Assembly: GCA_937995735.1 (NCBI GenBank)
Contig: CALKIZ010000073.1
Coordinates: 1 to 64,000, forward strand
DNA length: 64,000 bases
Origin: an uncultured Neomegalonema sp.
GTDB lineage: Bacteria; Pseudomonadota; Alphaproteobacteria; Rhodobacterales; Rhodobacteraceae
Direction of reading: 5' to 3'
The notes under the pieces are model-generated. The model did not search any database and was not told where the DNA came from. It saw nothing but the letters and a program-made list of their open reading frames with translations. Positions 1 to 9,572 of the stretch are shown here, piece by piece. A program made the translations under genes and the position numbers. The stretch's first letter is position 1. Each line of letters begins with the position of its first letter.

Positions 1-131
1 AAATCGCCATGACACTCAATACCACACCACGAAAGTGCCTCGACTTCAGATCACCAATCGAAGCCTTCCTCGCCGAACTTGGCAAGCACGTCGATATCCG
101 CTTCAATGATAACGTTGCACTTCGCTCATGA
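1..131 (+). CDS. IS30-family transposase, C-terminal end (cut by window edge)
   Basis: An open frame enters from the left edge (first full codon at 3) and stops with TGA at 129-131. The visible residues include LNTTPRKCLDFRSPIEAF and end in VALRS. IS30-type DDE transposases end this way: an LN.RPRK.L.f.tP.E.f block after the last catalytic Glu, then a short basic/hydrophobic tail. Catalytic residues lie outside the window, so it cannot be said whether the element is intact. The sequence just past the stop should hold the right inverted repeat, but I cannot define it without the other end. Confidence 0.72.
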   Translation, partial: IAMTLNTTPRKCLDFRSPIEAFLAELGKHVDIRFNDNVALRS

Positions 132-427
132 ATCTACCGAGTTCGCACCATAAACCACTGTTTATCAAAGGTTTTTATTTTAAAAATTTTTAGCATCATT
201 TTTGAACAGATCAGGCATCAGCACAGCCCTATGTAGTTTCAAACAGGGATAAAATGCCGCAAAGTTAGCGCTTTTTTAAATATCAAATACGGTACGGAGA
301 AATAACTCCCGTAGCACCATCAGATTTTACAAATTCCGATCGGGTGACGGCGCGCAGATAATGCGGGGGGTGCAGGAATTCCTTTCTCTCTCTTGACTTT
401 CCAGCCGCAGCGCCAGACATCCCCTGC
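132..427. other. AT-rich intergenic stretch between IS30 tail and hslV
   Basis: There is no convincing gene here. The first half is very AT-rich, as at the edge of an insertion element. Just before hslV there is a TTGACT hexamer at 393-398 and, 16 bases on, AGACAT at 415-420. If this pair is the promoter, transcription would begin at or next to the hslV ATG at 428. No Shine-Dalgarno sequence precedes that ATG, so a leaderless or near-leaderless hslV message is possible. This is inference from hexamer matches only. Confidence 0.35.
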
Positions 428-985
428 ATGACAGAGCATACTGAACGTAAAGGCTGGCGCGGAACAACGATCATCGCTGTCCGCAAGAACGGCACCGCCG
501 CCATCGCCGGAGACGGACAGGTCTCCCTCGGCCAGACCGTGATCAAAGGCAATGCCCGCAAGGTGCGGCGCTTATCCGTCGGCGGACACGAGGTGATTGT
601 CGGCTTTGCCGGGGCAACGGCGGATGCCTTTACCCTGTTCGAGCGGCTGGAGGCCAAGCTGGAGGCCCATCCCGGACAGTTGATGCGTGCAGCAGTCGAG
701 CTGGCAAAGGACTGGCGTACGGACCGTTACCTGCGCAAGCTGGAGGCCATGCTGATCGTGGCCGACCGCGAAGTGACGCTGGTGCTGACCGGACAGGGCG
801 ATGTGCTGGAGCCGGAGCACGGAGTAACGGCCATCGGCTCGGGCGGCAATTTTGCGCTGGCGGCGGGAATGGCACTGCTGGACACGGAGGCGGAGGCGGC
901 GGAGATTGCGCAAAAGGCGATGAAAATCGCCGCTGATATCTGCGTCTACACCAATCACAGCGTTCTTCTGGAGACGATCGGATGA
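428..985 (+). CDS. hslV: ATP-dependent protease HslVU, peptidase subunit HslV
   Basis: HslV is the threonine-peptidase core that forms two stacked hexameric rings and degrades proteins fed to it by HslU in the cytoplasm. The 185-residue product has the family length. A short propeptide ends in RG before TTIIAVRK, so mature Thr1 is residue 13 and the catalytic-site lysine (mature Lys33) is residue 45 in GNARKVRRL. The [11 protein letters not shown] and GFAG segments are typical. The stop overlaps the next start by 4 bases (ATGA). hslU follows after one intervening gene, which is unusual because hslV and hslU are normally adjacent or separated by a different small gene. Confidence 0.97.
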   Translation: MTEHTERKGWRGTTIIAVRKNGTAAIAGDGQVSLGQTVIKGNARKVRRLSVGGHEVIVGFAGATADAFTLFERLEAKLEAHPGQLMRAAVELAKDWRTDRYLRKLEAMLIVADREVTLVLTGQGDVLEPEHGVTAIGSGGNFALAAGMALLDTEAEAAEIAQKAMKIAADICVYTNHSVLLETIG

Positions 986-2106
986 CCGCCACACCGCCGG
1001 AAACCCTCGAAAAAGCCGTCTCCGCAGGCGTTATCACGGGCGCTCAAGCCGAGGCACTACGGCAATTATCCGAGCGGGAGGGCGTGGCCGCGACAGATGC
1101 AGCGGCATCGGATCACAGCGGTGCGCCTCAAAAGGGTAAGGACGAGCCGTTCGTTCTGGTCAATAATTTCGGCGATATCTTTCTCTGTCTCGGCCTTGTC
1201 ATTCTGTATAGTTCAGCGAATATGCTGAGCTTTGCGGACGGTATCGCATCACTATTATTCTGTTATGCTTTTGCCGCATTATTCTGGATTTTGACCGAAA
1301 TTTTCGTTTTTCAATCCCGCCGCAAGTTTCCGGCAGTGCTGTCCGCATTCATGTTCATCTGGCTGGCATTCCAATCCTATAACCTTGCTTTCGGCGGGCG
1401 TGTTTCTCTGTACGGTCTGGTAACAGGCACTTTAACCGGGCAAGGCGCACCGTCGGCACTCTTCATTATGAATGCGTTGTTTATTTTTACGCTGATGCGG
1501 TACCGTCTTCCGATCCTTGCATTGGGCTTTGCACTCAGCTTTGCCCTGCTGATTTTCAGCATAGCGATGCAGTATATAGCGCCGTTGAATGCCTTTACGG
1601 TCTTGGCGCTTTGCGGGGCGGCACTGATCGCTGCGGGGATTTTTCTCGACACAAAAGACCGGACACGGACCGGTCATTATCATGAATTTGCCTTATGGCT
1701 GTTCTTCGTCGGTTCGCCATTACTGGTGCATGGTGTGATGGTGTTTGTCTTGCAGGATCATTTTTCAATTTTTTGGTCAGGATCTTTCAGAGAAAATCCG
1801 GGTCTGTCGGCTGCACCACTCGGCGAGGTAATATGGACAGTCAGCGCGTTAACCTTTGCCTTTACCATCCTCGGCCTGATCCTAGACCGCCGGTCGCTTG
1901 TGTCGTCTTCGTTATTATATATCTCTGTCGTATTGACCTATATAATCTATCAAACGGGAATTGATTTCGCGGCATTTTATATCATCGTACCGTTCAGCAT
2001 AGGCCTACTGGTGATTGTACTTGGCCTGAGATGGGATCCGCTGCGTGATCGTGTGCTGCGCATCCTGCCCTTTGCCCGCTGGTTCCGCCCCCCTTCGAAA
2101 GTCTAA
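982..2106 (+). CDS. Multi-pass membrane protein of unknown function in the hslVU operon
   Basis: The protein has 374 residues. The first ~55 are soluble and contain a helical segment of the form [18 protein letters not shown], which recalls the N-terminus of DUF2157-type membrane proteins; the similarity is weak. From about residue 60 onward there are roughly nine to ten hydrophobic segments ([38 protein letters not shown] and others) ending in a basic tail. No enzyme motif was found. It overlaps hslV by 4 bases and its stop is 1 base before the hslU ATG, so the three genes are almost certainly co-transcribed. A link to membrane-protein quality control is possible but purely inferred. Confidence 0.8.
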   Translation: MTATPPETLEKAVSAGVITGAQAEALRQLSEREGVAATDAAASDHSGAPQKGKDEPFVLVNNFGDIFLCLGLVILYSSANMLSFADGIASLLFCYAFAALFWILTEIFVFQSRRKFPAVLSAFMFIWLAFQSYNLAFGGRVSLYGLVTGTLTGQGAPSALFIMNALFIFTLMRYRLPILALGFALSFALLIFSIAMQYIAPLNAFTVLALCGAALIAAGIFLDTKDRTRTGHYHEFALWLFFVGSPLLVHGVMVFVLQDHFSIFWSGSFRENPGLSAAPLGEVIWTVSALTFAFTILGLILDRRSLVSSSLLYISVVLTYIIYQTGIDFAAFYIIVPFSIGLLVIVLGLRWDPLRDRVLRILPFARWFRPPSKV

Positions 2107-2107
2107 T

Positions 2108-3412
2108 ATGTCCTCACTGACCCCCCGCGAGATCGTTTCTGAACTCGACCGCTTTATTATCGGCCAAAAAGACGCAAAGCGCGCCGTAGCTGTTGCTCTG
2201 CGGAACCGCTGGCGTCGCCAACAAGTCGACGAAGATTTTCGCGGCGAAATCTTACCGAAAAACATCCTGATGATCGGCCCGACGGGTGTCGGAAAGACCG
2301 AGATTTCCCGTCGGCTTGCCAAGCTCGCCGATGCGCCCTTCACAAAAGTCGAGGCCACTAAGTTCACCGAAGTGGGTTATGTGGGCCGCGACGTGGAGCA
2401 GATCATCCGCGATCTTGTGGAATCCGCCATCGTAATGGTCCGCGACAAACGTCGCCTCGAAATGCGCCCCCAAGCGCATGTCGCCGCAGAGAACCGCGTC
2501 CTTGATGCTCTTGTTGGCTCAACCGCCTCCGAATCCACCCGCGATAGTTTTCGCAAGAAACTAAGATCGGGAGAATTGGACGAGCGCGAAATCGAATTGG
2601 AACTTGCTGACACATCCAATCCTTTCGGCGGGATGGATATTCCCGGCGGGGGCGGGTCGGTCGGCATGATCAACCTCTCCGATATGCTGGGCAAGGCGAT
2701 GGGTGGTCGCACGAAGAAACGGAAGCTAAAAGTCATCGACAGCTTCGACGCCTTGGTCGCCGAAGAAGCTGACAAATTGATTGATGATGAGGGCATCACC
2801 CGCGATGCAACCCACGCCGTTGAGGAGAACGGCATCGTCTTCCTGGATGAAATCGACAAAATCGCTGCCAGAAAAGACACCGGCGGCGCGGATGTGTCGC
2901 GCGAAGGCGTGCAGCGCGACTTATTGCCTTTGATTGAGGGCACGACGGTTTCCACCAAGCACGGGCCGGTCAAAACAGACCATATCCTCTTCATCGCATC
3001 GGGCGCATTCCATGTCTCGAAACCTTCGGACCTGTTGCCGGAATTACAAGGGCGGTTGCCGATCCGTGTTGAGCTCAGGGCGCTGACGAAAGACGATTTC
3101 CAACGAATTTTGACCGAGCCGGATAACTCCCTGATCAAGCAATATGCCGCATTGATGGCGGCAGAAGACGTAACTCTGACATTCTCGGATGACGGGGTTG
3201 ACGCCATCGCTGAACTCTCGGCGGAGATCAATACATCTGTCGAGAATATTGGTGCGCGCAGGCTGCATACGGTGATGGAGCGGATTTTAGATAGTCTATC
3301 CTTCGCGGCGTCAGAAATGAATGGCCAATCGCTTGAGGTTGATCGGGTCTATGTCGAAAAAGAGATCGGTGACTTAGCGCGAAACGTGGATCTCAGCCGC
3401 TACGTTCTTTAG
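2108..3412 (+). CDS. hslU: ATP-dependent protease HslVU, unfoldase subunit HslU
   Basis: HslU is the AAA+ hexamer that unfolds substrates and threads them into HslV. The ATG at 2108 is chosen because the family begins with [18 protein letters not shown]; the frame is open further upstream but that extension lies inside the preceding gene. It has 434 residues. Walker A GPTGVGKT is at 57-64, the pore loop GYVG at 90-93, Walker B VFLDEID at 244-250, and a variable I-domain rich in Gly ([11 protein letters not shown]) at 176-186. The C-terminus LSRYVL is the conserved tail that docks into HslV. A strong hairpin terminator follows at 3454-3484. Confidence 0.97.
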   Translation: MSSLTPREIVSELDRFIIGQKDAKRAVAVALRNRWRRQQVDEDFRGEILPKNILMIGPTGVGKTEISRRLAKLADAPFTKVEATKFTEVGYVGRDVEQIIRDLVESAIVMVRDKRRLEMRPQAHVAAENRVLDALVGSTASESTRDSFRKKLRSGELDEREIELELADTSNPFGGMDIPGGGGSVGMINLSDMLGKAMGGRTKKRKLKVIDSFDALVAEEADKLIDDEGITRDATHAVEENGIVFLDEIDKIAARKDTGGADVSREGVQRDLLPLIEGTTVSTKHGPVKTDHILFIASGAFHVSKPSDLLPELQGRLPIRVELRALTKDDFQRILTEPDNSLIKQYAALMAAEDVTLTFSDDGVDAIAELSAEINTSVENIGARRLHTVMERILDSLSFAASEMNGQSLEVDRVYVEKEIGDLARNVDLSRYVL

Positions 3413-3453
3413 AAAATGCCTATCTCACGACGATAACTCAGCTTGTAAACCGG

Positions 3454-3484
3454 GAAAAAGCGGTGAAATTTCCATCGCTTTTTC
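3454..3484 (+). terminator. Intrinsic terminator after hslU
   Basis: GAAAAAGCG at 3454-3462 pairs perfectly with CGCTTTTTC at 3476-3484 around a 13-base loop, leaving a T-run in the 3' arm. It lies 42 bases after the hslU stop and before the YqgE-family gene, and so ends the hslV operon. Confidence 0.7.
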
Positions 3485-3542
3485 GCATCAATTTGACGCG
3501 AAGCTATTGAAGATAGACCCGATCCGGTCCATTTCTCTGCAT

Positions 3543-4136
3543 ATGACCAATATCGAGAAAATCGGCGCGTCAAAGATCGGAAACGGCCTTGAAGGGCAAT
3601 TTTTGATTGCGATGCCCGGAATTGGTGATCCGCGCTTTCACCGCTCGGTTATTTTCGTGTGCGCGCACTCGGATGAGGGCGCTATGGGATTGATTATAAA
3701 TCAATCTTCAGACGGGCTTAACTTCACCGACCTGCTCGACCAACTTAAAATTGAGCCTGACGAGGAAACAGACGCCAACTTACCGATCAGAATTGGCGGG
3801 CCGGTAGAATCCAGTCGCGGCTTTGTCCTGCACTCGGCGGATTATGGCGAAGATGGCGTTCTCGAAATCGAGGGTGGCTACCGCCTGACAGGGACCATTG
3901 ATATTCTCCGGGCCATTGCGCAAGGCAAGGGACCAGCCGAGCATATGATTGCCCTTGGATATACCGGATGGGCGCCCGGCCAACTTGAGCAGGAATTGCA
4001 GCAAAACGGCTGGTTGTCCTGCGATGCTGAAGCCTCGTTGATATTTGCACGGGATGACAAAGCCAAATGGGTGCAAGCGCTCTCCAAGCTGGGTATCTCG
4101 CCCGAATTACTGTCTGCAGGCGGCGGAAACGCTTAA
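3543..4136 (+). CDS. YqgE/AlgH family protein (UPF0301)
   Basis: This 197-residue cytoplasmic protein belongs to the YqgE/AlgH family (UPF0301), which has a known fold but no agreed biochemical function. Typical segments are GQFLIAMPGIGDPRFHRSVIFVCAH near the N-terminus (quoted here as the family hallmark MPG..DPRF..SVI), GAMGLIIN, the GGPV motif followed by RGFVLHS, and ALGYTGWAPGQLEQEL in the second half. The ATG at 3543 gives the usual family length; a TTG 36 bases upstream is open but would add an atypical extension. It stands alone and is convergent with the EAL gene. Confidence 0.9.
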   Translation: MTNIEKIGASKIGNGLEGQFLIAMPGIGDPRFHRSVIFVCAHSDEGAMGLIINQSSDGLNFTDLLDQLKIEPDEETDANLPIRIGGPVESSRGFVLHSADYGEDGVLEIEGGYRLTGTIDILRAIAQGKGPAEHMIALGYTGWAPGQLEQELQQNGWLSCDAEASLIFARDDKAKWVQALSKLGISPELLSAGGGNA

Positions 4137-4172
4137 ACTTTTGGGCAAAAACCCAGCCCCCACTCTCTCAAT

Positions 4173-5435
4173 CTACGTATCCCGAACTTCAATGAGCCGC
4201 GTTGCCGCTTCCGCATCCATGCCGAGGCCGAAAAGTTCGCCTTGCCCGTAATCGATGCCAAGCGCAACCAGCGAGGCTACCTGTTCGGGTGTTGAAACCC
4301 CTTCAACAACGACCCGCGCATCCAGCAAATGCGCAAGCTCAACAACTTTGGAGACAATAATTTGAGCGCGGGCGGCATTCACACCGCTATCCAAAAACGA
4401 GCGGTCAATCTTCACAATATCGACGTCTAAATCCCGCAAGTACGCAAGATTGGAATATTCGACGCCAAAGTCATCAAGCGCCACCTTTGCACCGCCTTCG
4501 CGCAACGCCGCGAGCGCGGCACAGGCTTCGGGCATTTTTTGAATGCGCGCGCTCTCTGTCAATTCCAAGGTCAGTGAACTCAAGCCCACATCTGCGAATA
4601 TCTTGGTGGCCTCGGCAACAAAATCCGAGTTCGCAAGTTGCGGGGCCGCGATGTTCACGGCAATACGCGGCGGTGCGCTTTCGCCATAACTAGAGCGCCA
4701 AGCCGCCATTTGCTCCGCCGCAACACGCAGCGCGATGCGGCCAAGTTCATGGATCAAGCCGGATCGTTCGGCAATTCCGATAAAATGTGCAGGGCTTAGC
4801 AAGCCGCTTCCATTTTCATCGACGACCCGCATCAACGCTTCGAAGGACGCAATGCGGTTATTGGCGAGGCTGACAACAGGTTGGTAATGCATCACGACCT
4901 GATCGGAATCGATAGCCCGCTTCAACGCGCTGGCCACTTTCGTCTCCGCAGTATCAAGCGATAGCAATTCAGGCTCGCCACCCGAAGGATCAATCTCAAT
5001 CGCAACACCGCTACCTGAAATCTCCGCTTGCTCCAATCCTTCAATCAGAAGTGTTCGCACCGCTTTATCGGAGGTTATACAGGGCGTCCGCGTGAAGGCC
5101 GCATTCAGGCGGGGGAAAATCGGACCAATAGACGACATGACAGGTTTCGCCATATCAGCCAGCAACTGTTGCACCACAGGTCTGGGATCATCAGAATCGC
5201 TCTTGCGCCTGCCGGGACGGATCACGAGCAAATATTGATCCTTTACGGAGACAGTGCGATCGTCTTCAGGATTTGCGGCAACCGCAACCCGCTGTGCGAG
5301 TGTCTCACCAATAGTATCGGCCTCGGCTCCGAGCCTGCTTATGTCAGCGCTCGCCAACCGTACAGAAATTCGCACCAGCCATCCGTCAGGCTTTCGGCGC
5401 GTATCCGTTTGGCGAGGTAAACCTAAGAGCCTCAT
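4173..5435 (-). CDS. EAL-domain protein, probable cyclic-di-GMP phosphodiesterase
   Basis: The protein has 420 residues. Residues 1-160 match nothing I can name and lack a GGDEF signature. Residues ~166-415 form an EAL domain, which hydrolyses cyclic di-GMP. The key positions all look intact: E199-A200-L201 in SFEALMRV, the Asn of VNIAAPQL, the Glu pair of LELTES, the DDFG motif followed by VDIVKIDRSF, VVEGVST, and QGELFG near the end. Activity is therefore likely. There is no signal peptide or membrane segment. It overlaps the upstream GNAT gene by 4 bases and is the last gene of the thrC-M16-GNAT run, a setting that says little about its target. Confidence 0.9.
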   Translation of the reverse strand: MRLLGLPRQTDTRRKPDGWLVRISVRLASADISRLGAEADTIGETLAQRVAVAANPEDDRTVSVKDQYLLVIRPGRRKSDSDDPRPVVQQLLADMAKPVMSSIGPIFPRLNAAFTRTPCITSDKAVRTLLIEGLEQAEISGSGVAIEIDPSGGEPELLSLDTAETKVASALKRAIDSDQVVMHYQPVVSLANNRIASFEALMRVVDENGSGLLSPAHFIGIAERSGLIHELGRIALRVAAEQMAAWRSSYGESAPPRIAVNIAAPQLANSDFVAEATKIFADVGLSSLTLELTESARIQKMPEACAALAALREGGAKVALDDFGVEYSNLAYLRDLDVDIVKIDRSFLDSGVNAARAQIIVSKVVELAHLLDARVVVEGVSTPEQVASLVALGIDYGQGELFGLGMDAEAATRLIEVRDT

Positions 5436-6049
5436 GCGTTCACCGTTTCCTGCTGGCGATCCTGTGCAAGTCTAGCATAGAGCAAATGATCCCGGACAGT
5501 CCCGTTTACTTCGAGATAGCCGCGCACAATGCCTTCGGCCTGAAAAGCGCAGCGTTCCAATAATGCCCGTGACGCCATGTTATTTTCAAGGCAAGCGGCC
5601 TCTAATCTCACCAACCCCAACGTCTGGAAGCCAAACTCTGCAACACGCTCGACGGCATCACTCATATACCCTTGCCGCGCATGAGCTTCACCAACCCAAT
5701 ACCCAAGCGAAGCGCTGCGCGATGGACCGCGCCGGATGTTTGACACCGTGATCCCGCCGATCAATGTGTCATCATCGCGACTGAACAATAATAACGCAAA
5801 AGCCCGCTCCGCATTGGCTTCGCCTGATGCCCACCGGACCCTGCGTTTAAAAGCGGAACGGGAGAGATGATCATTTGGCCAGCGCGGTTCCCATGGTTGA
5901 AGAAACGCGCGGCTTTCCTCTCGCAAAGCCGACCACGCTTTAAAGTCTTCAATACGCGGAGGGCGCAGGTGCAGGCGATCCGTCATCAAATCGAGGGATT
6001 GGCGCGTTACGCGCGAAGGGCCAAGGCCGAACAGCGCACGCAAACTCAT
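5432..6049 (-). CDS. GNAT acetyltransferase, RimJ/RimL type
   Basis: A 205-residue acetyltransferase of the RimJ/RimL branch, which acetylates N-terminal amino groups of proteins. Typical blocks are LRPPRIEDFKAWSALR near the N-terminus, the acetyl-CoA binding stretch LGYWVGEAHARQGYMSDAV around residues 120-138, and LEAACLENNMASRALLER. The ATG at 6049 is preferred over a GTG at 6064 because a GAGG lies about 9 bases before the ATG. It sits between the M16 peptidase and the EAL gene, and its stop overlaps the EAL start. The substrate cannot be read from the sequence. Confidence 0.88.
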   Translation of the reverse strand: MSLRALFGLGPSRVTRQSLDLMTDRLHLRPPRIEDFKAWSALREESRAFLQPWEPRWPNDHLSRSAFKRRVRWASGEANAERAFALLLFSRDDDTLIGGITVSNIRRGPSRSASLGYWVGEAHARQGYMSDAVERVAEFGFQTLGLVRLEAACLENNMASRALLERCAFQAEGIVRGYLEVNGTVRDHLLYARLAQDRQQETVNA

Positions 6050-6143
6050 GTTAAACTGCCTCACGCCGAGGCAAAGCCACTGCGCTCAGCTCATCCAAAA
6101 ACGGATAAAAGGTACATGATGATTGCGTCAGCGGCATCCCGCC

Positions 6144-7427
6144 CTAAGCCGCCCGATTGGGCAAGTCCGGCAGACGACCTGCTTCAGGGCCAAGATAAAC
6201 CGTTGAGGGTGCCGGACCATCGAGCAGAGCACGGGCAGCACTGCGCACCGCACTCGCATCGACCTGATCCACCATCTCGACAATCTCTTCCATCGGAATC
6301 GGTCTGCCCCAAAGCGCAATCTGGCGCGACAGAGATTCCGACCGGCGCATCGGCGACTCCAAGCCCATGACAAGACCCGCTTTGGATTGAGCGCGAGCAC
6401 GGCTGGCCTCTTCTTCGGTGATGTCATCAGCGGCACGGTCAAATACATCAAGCGCAAGGCGGATCATTTCTTCGGCTTGCTCGGGGCTGGTCGCGGCATA
6501 GATCGTCATCATGCCGGCATCCTCGAAGGCTTCGGCGTAGGAATAGATGCTATAGCACAGGCCGCGTTCTTCGCGGGCCTCCTGAAACAACCGCGATGAC
6601 ATGCCTCCGCCAAGAACCGCAGCAACAGCCTGCGCGCGGAATTGTGCTTTAAAGTCACGGGAGTCGGGCGCTTCAAACCCAACGCAGATATGCGCTTGTT
6701 CAACTTCGCGCACCATTCGGATTGCGCCGGATTTATACACACCCGGTTCGCGTTTCGGCGTGGGCCTCGCGGCCATGTCTCCGAACAGGCGTTCAGCGGC
6801 CTTCACTGTCTCATCATGATCGACATAACCAGCAGCGGCCAGCACCAGCCGGTCCGGGGCATAGTGCCGCGCCAGATAATCAGAGATCATAGCGCGGTCA
6901 AAACTCAGCACTTTTTCAGGCGTCCCGATAATCGGTCGTCCTAAGGCTTGTTCAGGAAAGCAGGTTTCTTGCAATGTCTCAAGCGCCGCCATTGACGGCA
7001 TGTCGTTGCGCTCTCCGATTTCCTGCAAAATGACCTGACGCTCTTTTTCAATCTCGCCTTCATCAAAAGTCGAGTCGCGCAAAATATCTGCGATCAATTC
7101 AATCGCCATCGGGACATGCTCGGCCAGAACCCGCGCCTGATATGCGGTGACTTCATAGTCAGTGTAGGCATTGAGATCGCCGCCTACATTTTCAATTTCT
7201 TCGACGATTTGCTTGGCATTGCGTGAAGACGTTCCCTTAAACGCCATATGCTCCAGCATATGCGACAACCCGCCTTCGGGCAAAGTTTCATCGCGCGCTC
7301 CTGCGGTAGCAGAGACACCGATAGCCGCCGATTTCACATGCGGCATATGTTCGGTCACAACGCGAAAACCGTTCGAGAGCGTCGTCGCCTGAACGCGCCC
7401 TCCTTCTATCGAGATATGATCGGTCAC
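6144..7427 (-). CDS. M16-family zinc metallopeptidase (processing-peptidase-like)
   Basis: This single-domain M16B peptidase has 427 residues and resembles the beta subunit of mitochondrial processing peptidase. The inverted zinc motif HMLEH is at 56-60 and the third ligand is E136, exactly 76 residues after H60, as the family requires. GGDLNAYTDYEVTAY and the C-terminal substrate-clamp half (RAQAVAAVLGGGMSSRLFQE) are typical. The GTG start at 7427 overlaps the thrC stop (GTGA), implying translational coupling. The thrC-M16-GNAT order is common in Rhodobacterales; the physiological substrate is not known. Confidence 0.93.
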   Translation of the reverse strand: MTDHISIEGGRVQATTLSNGFRVVTEHMPHVKSAAIGVSATAGARDETLPEGGLSHMLEHMAFKGTSSRNAKQIVEEIENVGGDLNAYTDYEVTAYQARVLAEHVPMAIELIADILRDSTFDEGEIEKERQVILQEIGERNDMPSMAALETLQETCFPEQALGRPIIGTPEKVLSFDRAMISDYLARHYAPDRLVLAAAGYVDHDETVKAAERLFGDMAARPTPKREPGVYKSGAIRMVREVEQAHICVGFEAPDSRDFKAQFRAQAVAAVLGGGMSSRLFQEAREERGLCYSIYSYAEAFEDAGMMTIYAATSPEQAEEMIRLALDVFDRAADDITEEEASRARAQSKAGLVMGLESPMRRSESLSRQIALWGRPIPMEEIVEMVDQVDASAVRSAARALLDGPAPSTVYLGPEAGRLPDLPNRAA

Positions 7428-8809
7428 GTTCTCGCCTCACTGCGGATATGCGCTTCAATGGTTGCGAGATCATTCGGCAAGACGGCCATACGTTCCTCGC
7501 GCTCATAAAGGTCTGCCATGTGATCAGGCAGTTCGGCAATACGTCCTGTCGCATCTTTTACCGCGTCGGGAAACTTTGCCGGGTGCGCGCAAGAGAGTGA
7601 GACGACCGGCCCCTCGACATTCCAATCCTGCCCCGCCGCGACAGCGACGGCTGTATGAGGATCGATGACCATTCCCGTATCCGAGAGAATACCAGCGATG
7701 GTGGCCTTAACCCGCGCGCCGTCAATGCGTGCTGAGTCGAAATCTTCATGTAGATGATCGAGATGACCTTGAGAAAGCTCAAACGCACCCGTGGAGGCCA
7801 AATCATCCATCATTGACGCGACCGCCTTGCCATCGCGCCCGCATAGCTCAAAGACAAGGCGCTCGAAGTTGGAACTGACCTGAATGTCCATGCTCGGCGA
7901 CGTGGTTTGCGTCGTCTCCGTCTTTTCATAACGCCCAGTTTGCAGGGTACGGTGTAGGATGTCATTCTCATTGGTCGCAATCAGCAAGCGTCCAACCGGA
8001 AAGCCCATTTGCTTTGCGACATACCCGGCGAAAATGTCCCCGAAATTCCCTGTCGGCACGGAATAATTCACCGGACCCGTACTCGCCAATGCAATCGACG
8101 AGGTTGCGTAGTAAACGACCTGCCCGAGTATCCGCGCCCAGTTGATCGAGTTGACGGCGCCAAGGTTCATGCCGTCACGGAACTCGTGGTCGTTGAACAT
8201 CGCTTTGACCAAAGCCTGACACGCATCGAAATCACCTTCGACCGCGATGGCATGGACATTTGCATCAGTCGGCGTCGTCATCTGGCGGCGTTGAACTTCA
8301 GATGTCCGATTATGCGGGTAGAGAATAAACACGTCGGCACGCTCACGCCCTTTAAAGGCTTCCATCGCGGCTGACCCGGTATCGCCCGAAGTCGCACCGA
8401 CAATACAGACACGCTGATTTCGCTTGGTCAAGATATGCTCGAATAAGTGGCCGATCACCTGCATTGCCAAATCTTTAAACGCGAGCGTCGGACCGTGAAA
8501 CAACTCCATCAACCAATGGTCTTCTGTAATCTGGCGCACGGGAACAATCGCGCGGTGAGCAAAGTCGATATAGGCGCGCTCGATTAAATCACGCAACTCA
8601 TCAAACTCAATCGCACCGCCCGTAAAAGGCAGCATCACCCGCGCCGCGACTTCCGCGTAAGGGAGGCCAGCAAGATCAGCAATTTCGTCATCAGAAAATT
8701 CCGGCCATGCCTCAGGAACATAGAGGCCACCATCGCGGGCAAGCCCTGCGAGGACGGCATCCTCAAAGTCTAAGGCTTCGGCAATGCCGCGCGTACTCAC
8801 GTATTTCAC
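7424..8809 (-). CDS. thrC: Threonine synthase
   Basis: This PLP enzyme converts O-phospho-homoserine to threonine plus phosphate, the last step of threonine synthesis. It has 461 residues, the length of the longer bacterial/fungal-type ThrC. The N-terminus MKYVSTRG is typical, the PLP lysine is K112 in GPTLAFKDLAMQ, and GATSGDTGSAAMEAF is the phosphate-binding region. The GTG start at 8809 is supported by AGGAG about 8 bases upstream. It is followed directly by the M16 peptidase gene with overlapping codons, and lies 30 bases after surf1. Confidence 0.96.
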   Translation of the reverse strand: MKYVSTRGIAEALDFEDAVLAGLARDGGLYVPEAWPEFSDDEIADLAGLPYAEVAARVMLPFTGGAIEFDELRDLIERAYIDFAHRAIVPVRQITEDHWLMELFHGPTLAFKDLAMQVIGHLFEHILTKRNQRVCIVGATSGDTGSAAMEAFKGRERADVFILYPHNRTSEVQRRQMTTPTDANVHAIAVEGDFDACQALVKAMFNDHEFRDGMNLGAVNSINWARILGQVVYYATSSIALASTGPVNYSVPTGNFGDIFAGYVAKQMGFPVGRLLIATNENDILHRTLQTGRYEKTETTQTTSPSMDIQVSSNFERLVFELCGRDGKAVASMMDDLASTGAFELSQGHLDHLHEDFDSARIDGARVKATIAGILSDTGMVIDPHTAVAVAAGQDWNVEGPVVSLSCAHPAKFPDAVKDATGRIAELPDHMADLYEREERMAVLPNDLATIEAHIRSEART

Positions 8810-8839
8810 TTTGATTTCTCCTGACGTAGACGACAGACG

Positions 8840-9547
8840 TTAAGCGTCCGCGTCCGAACCTGCAAGTTTGCGAACCCAAATCACGCTCATCAACAACCAA
8901 ACAGCAGCAATAGCAAACCATTGAATTGCATAGGGCAAGTGCGAGTTACGGATATTAACTTGGGCTTTGCTGCCACGCGGCCAACCCTTGCCGCCGGTCT
9001 CGCCGGCCATAATCATAACCTGTTCGGTCTTCATCAAATCGGCCAGCGGCGCGACGGAACGGGAATAAAATTCCCGCTTGGGTATGTCGGCATCAAGGGT
9101 CCATGCGCTGGTATCATCGGGCCAGCGCATAACACCGACTACTTCAGTCAGCCCTTCGATTGTCGTTTCCGTGCGGGTGGCAGGGTCACGCAAATTTTGG
9201 GGAACATACCCTCTATCGACCAAGATACGCCGCCCATCCGATGTCTCAAATGGAACGATCACATCAAAACCCGGCCCCTTGAGCGTTTTTGAAGTCAGGA
9301 AATAGCTTTCTTCACCGTTCAGAAAGCGCCCCTCTACTCTTACGCGCTTATAATTATCGCGCTCTGCATCAGATGTTTCCGGCAAAGGTGCGGGAGGCGC
9401 GATCAACCTTTGTTCGGCGTCAGCGATGACGCGATTTTTTTCCGCGACTTTACCGGCTTGCCAAACGCCAAGCATGATCAAAACACAAAAACCGCCAAGA
9501 CCGATAATGATCGGTCCCAGCGGCCATGATTTTCTATTGGCGCTCAT
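8840..9547 (-). CDS. SURF1-family cytochrome c oxidase assembly protein
   Basis: Surf1 helps insert heme a into subunit I of aa3 oxidase. The 235-residue protein has the classic topology: one N-terminal membrane helix (PIIIGLGGFCVLIMLGVWQ), a periplasmic domain and a C-terminal helix (YAIQWFAIAAVWLLMSVIWV). The family marks GVWQ..K.A.K.R near the first helix and the HLPYAIQWF block before the second are present. It follows ctaE by 25 bases in the oxidase operon. Confidence 0.93.
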   Translation of the reverse strand: MSANRKSWPLGPIIIGLGGFCVLIMLGVWQAGKVAEKNRVIADAEQRLIAPPAPLPETSDAERDNYKRVRVEGRFLNGEESYFLTSKTLKGPGFDVIVPFETSDGRRILVDRGYVPQNLRDPATRTETTIEGLTEVVGVMRWPDDTSAWTLDADIPKREFYSRSVAPLADLMKTEQVMIMAGETGGKGWPRGSKAQVNIRNSHLPYAIQWFAIAAVWLLMSVIWVRKLAGSDADA

Positions 9548-9572
9548 ACCGCGCCTCTGTGCCGTTTAATAC

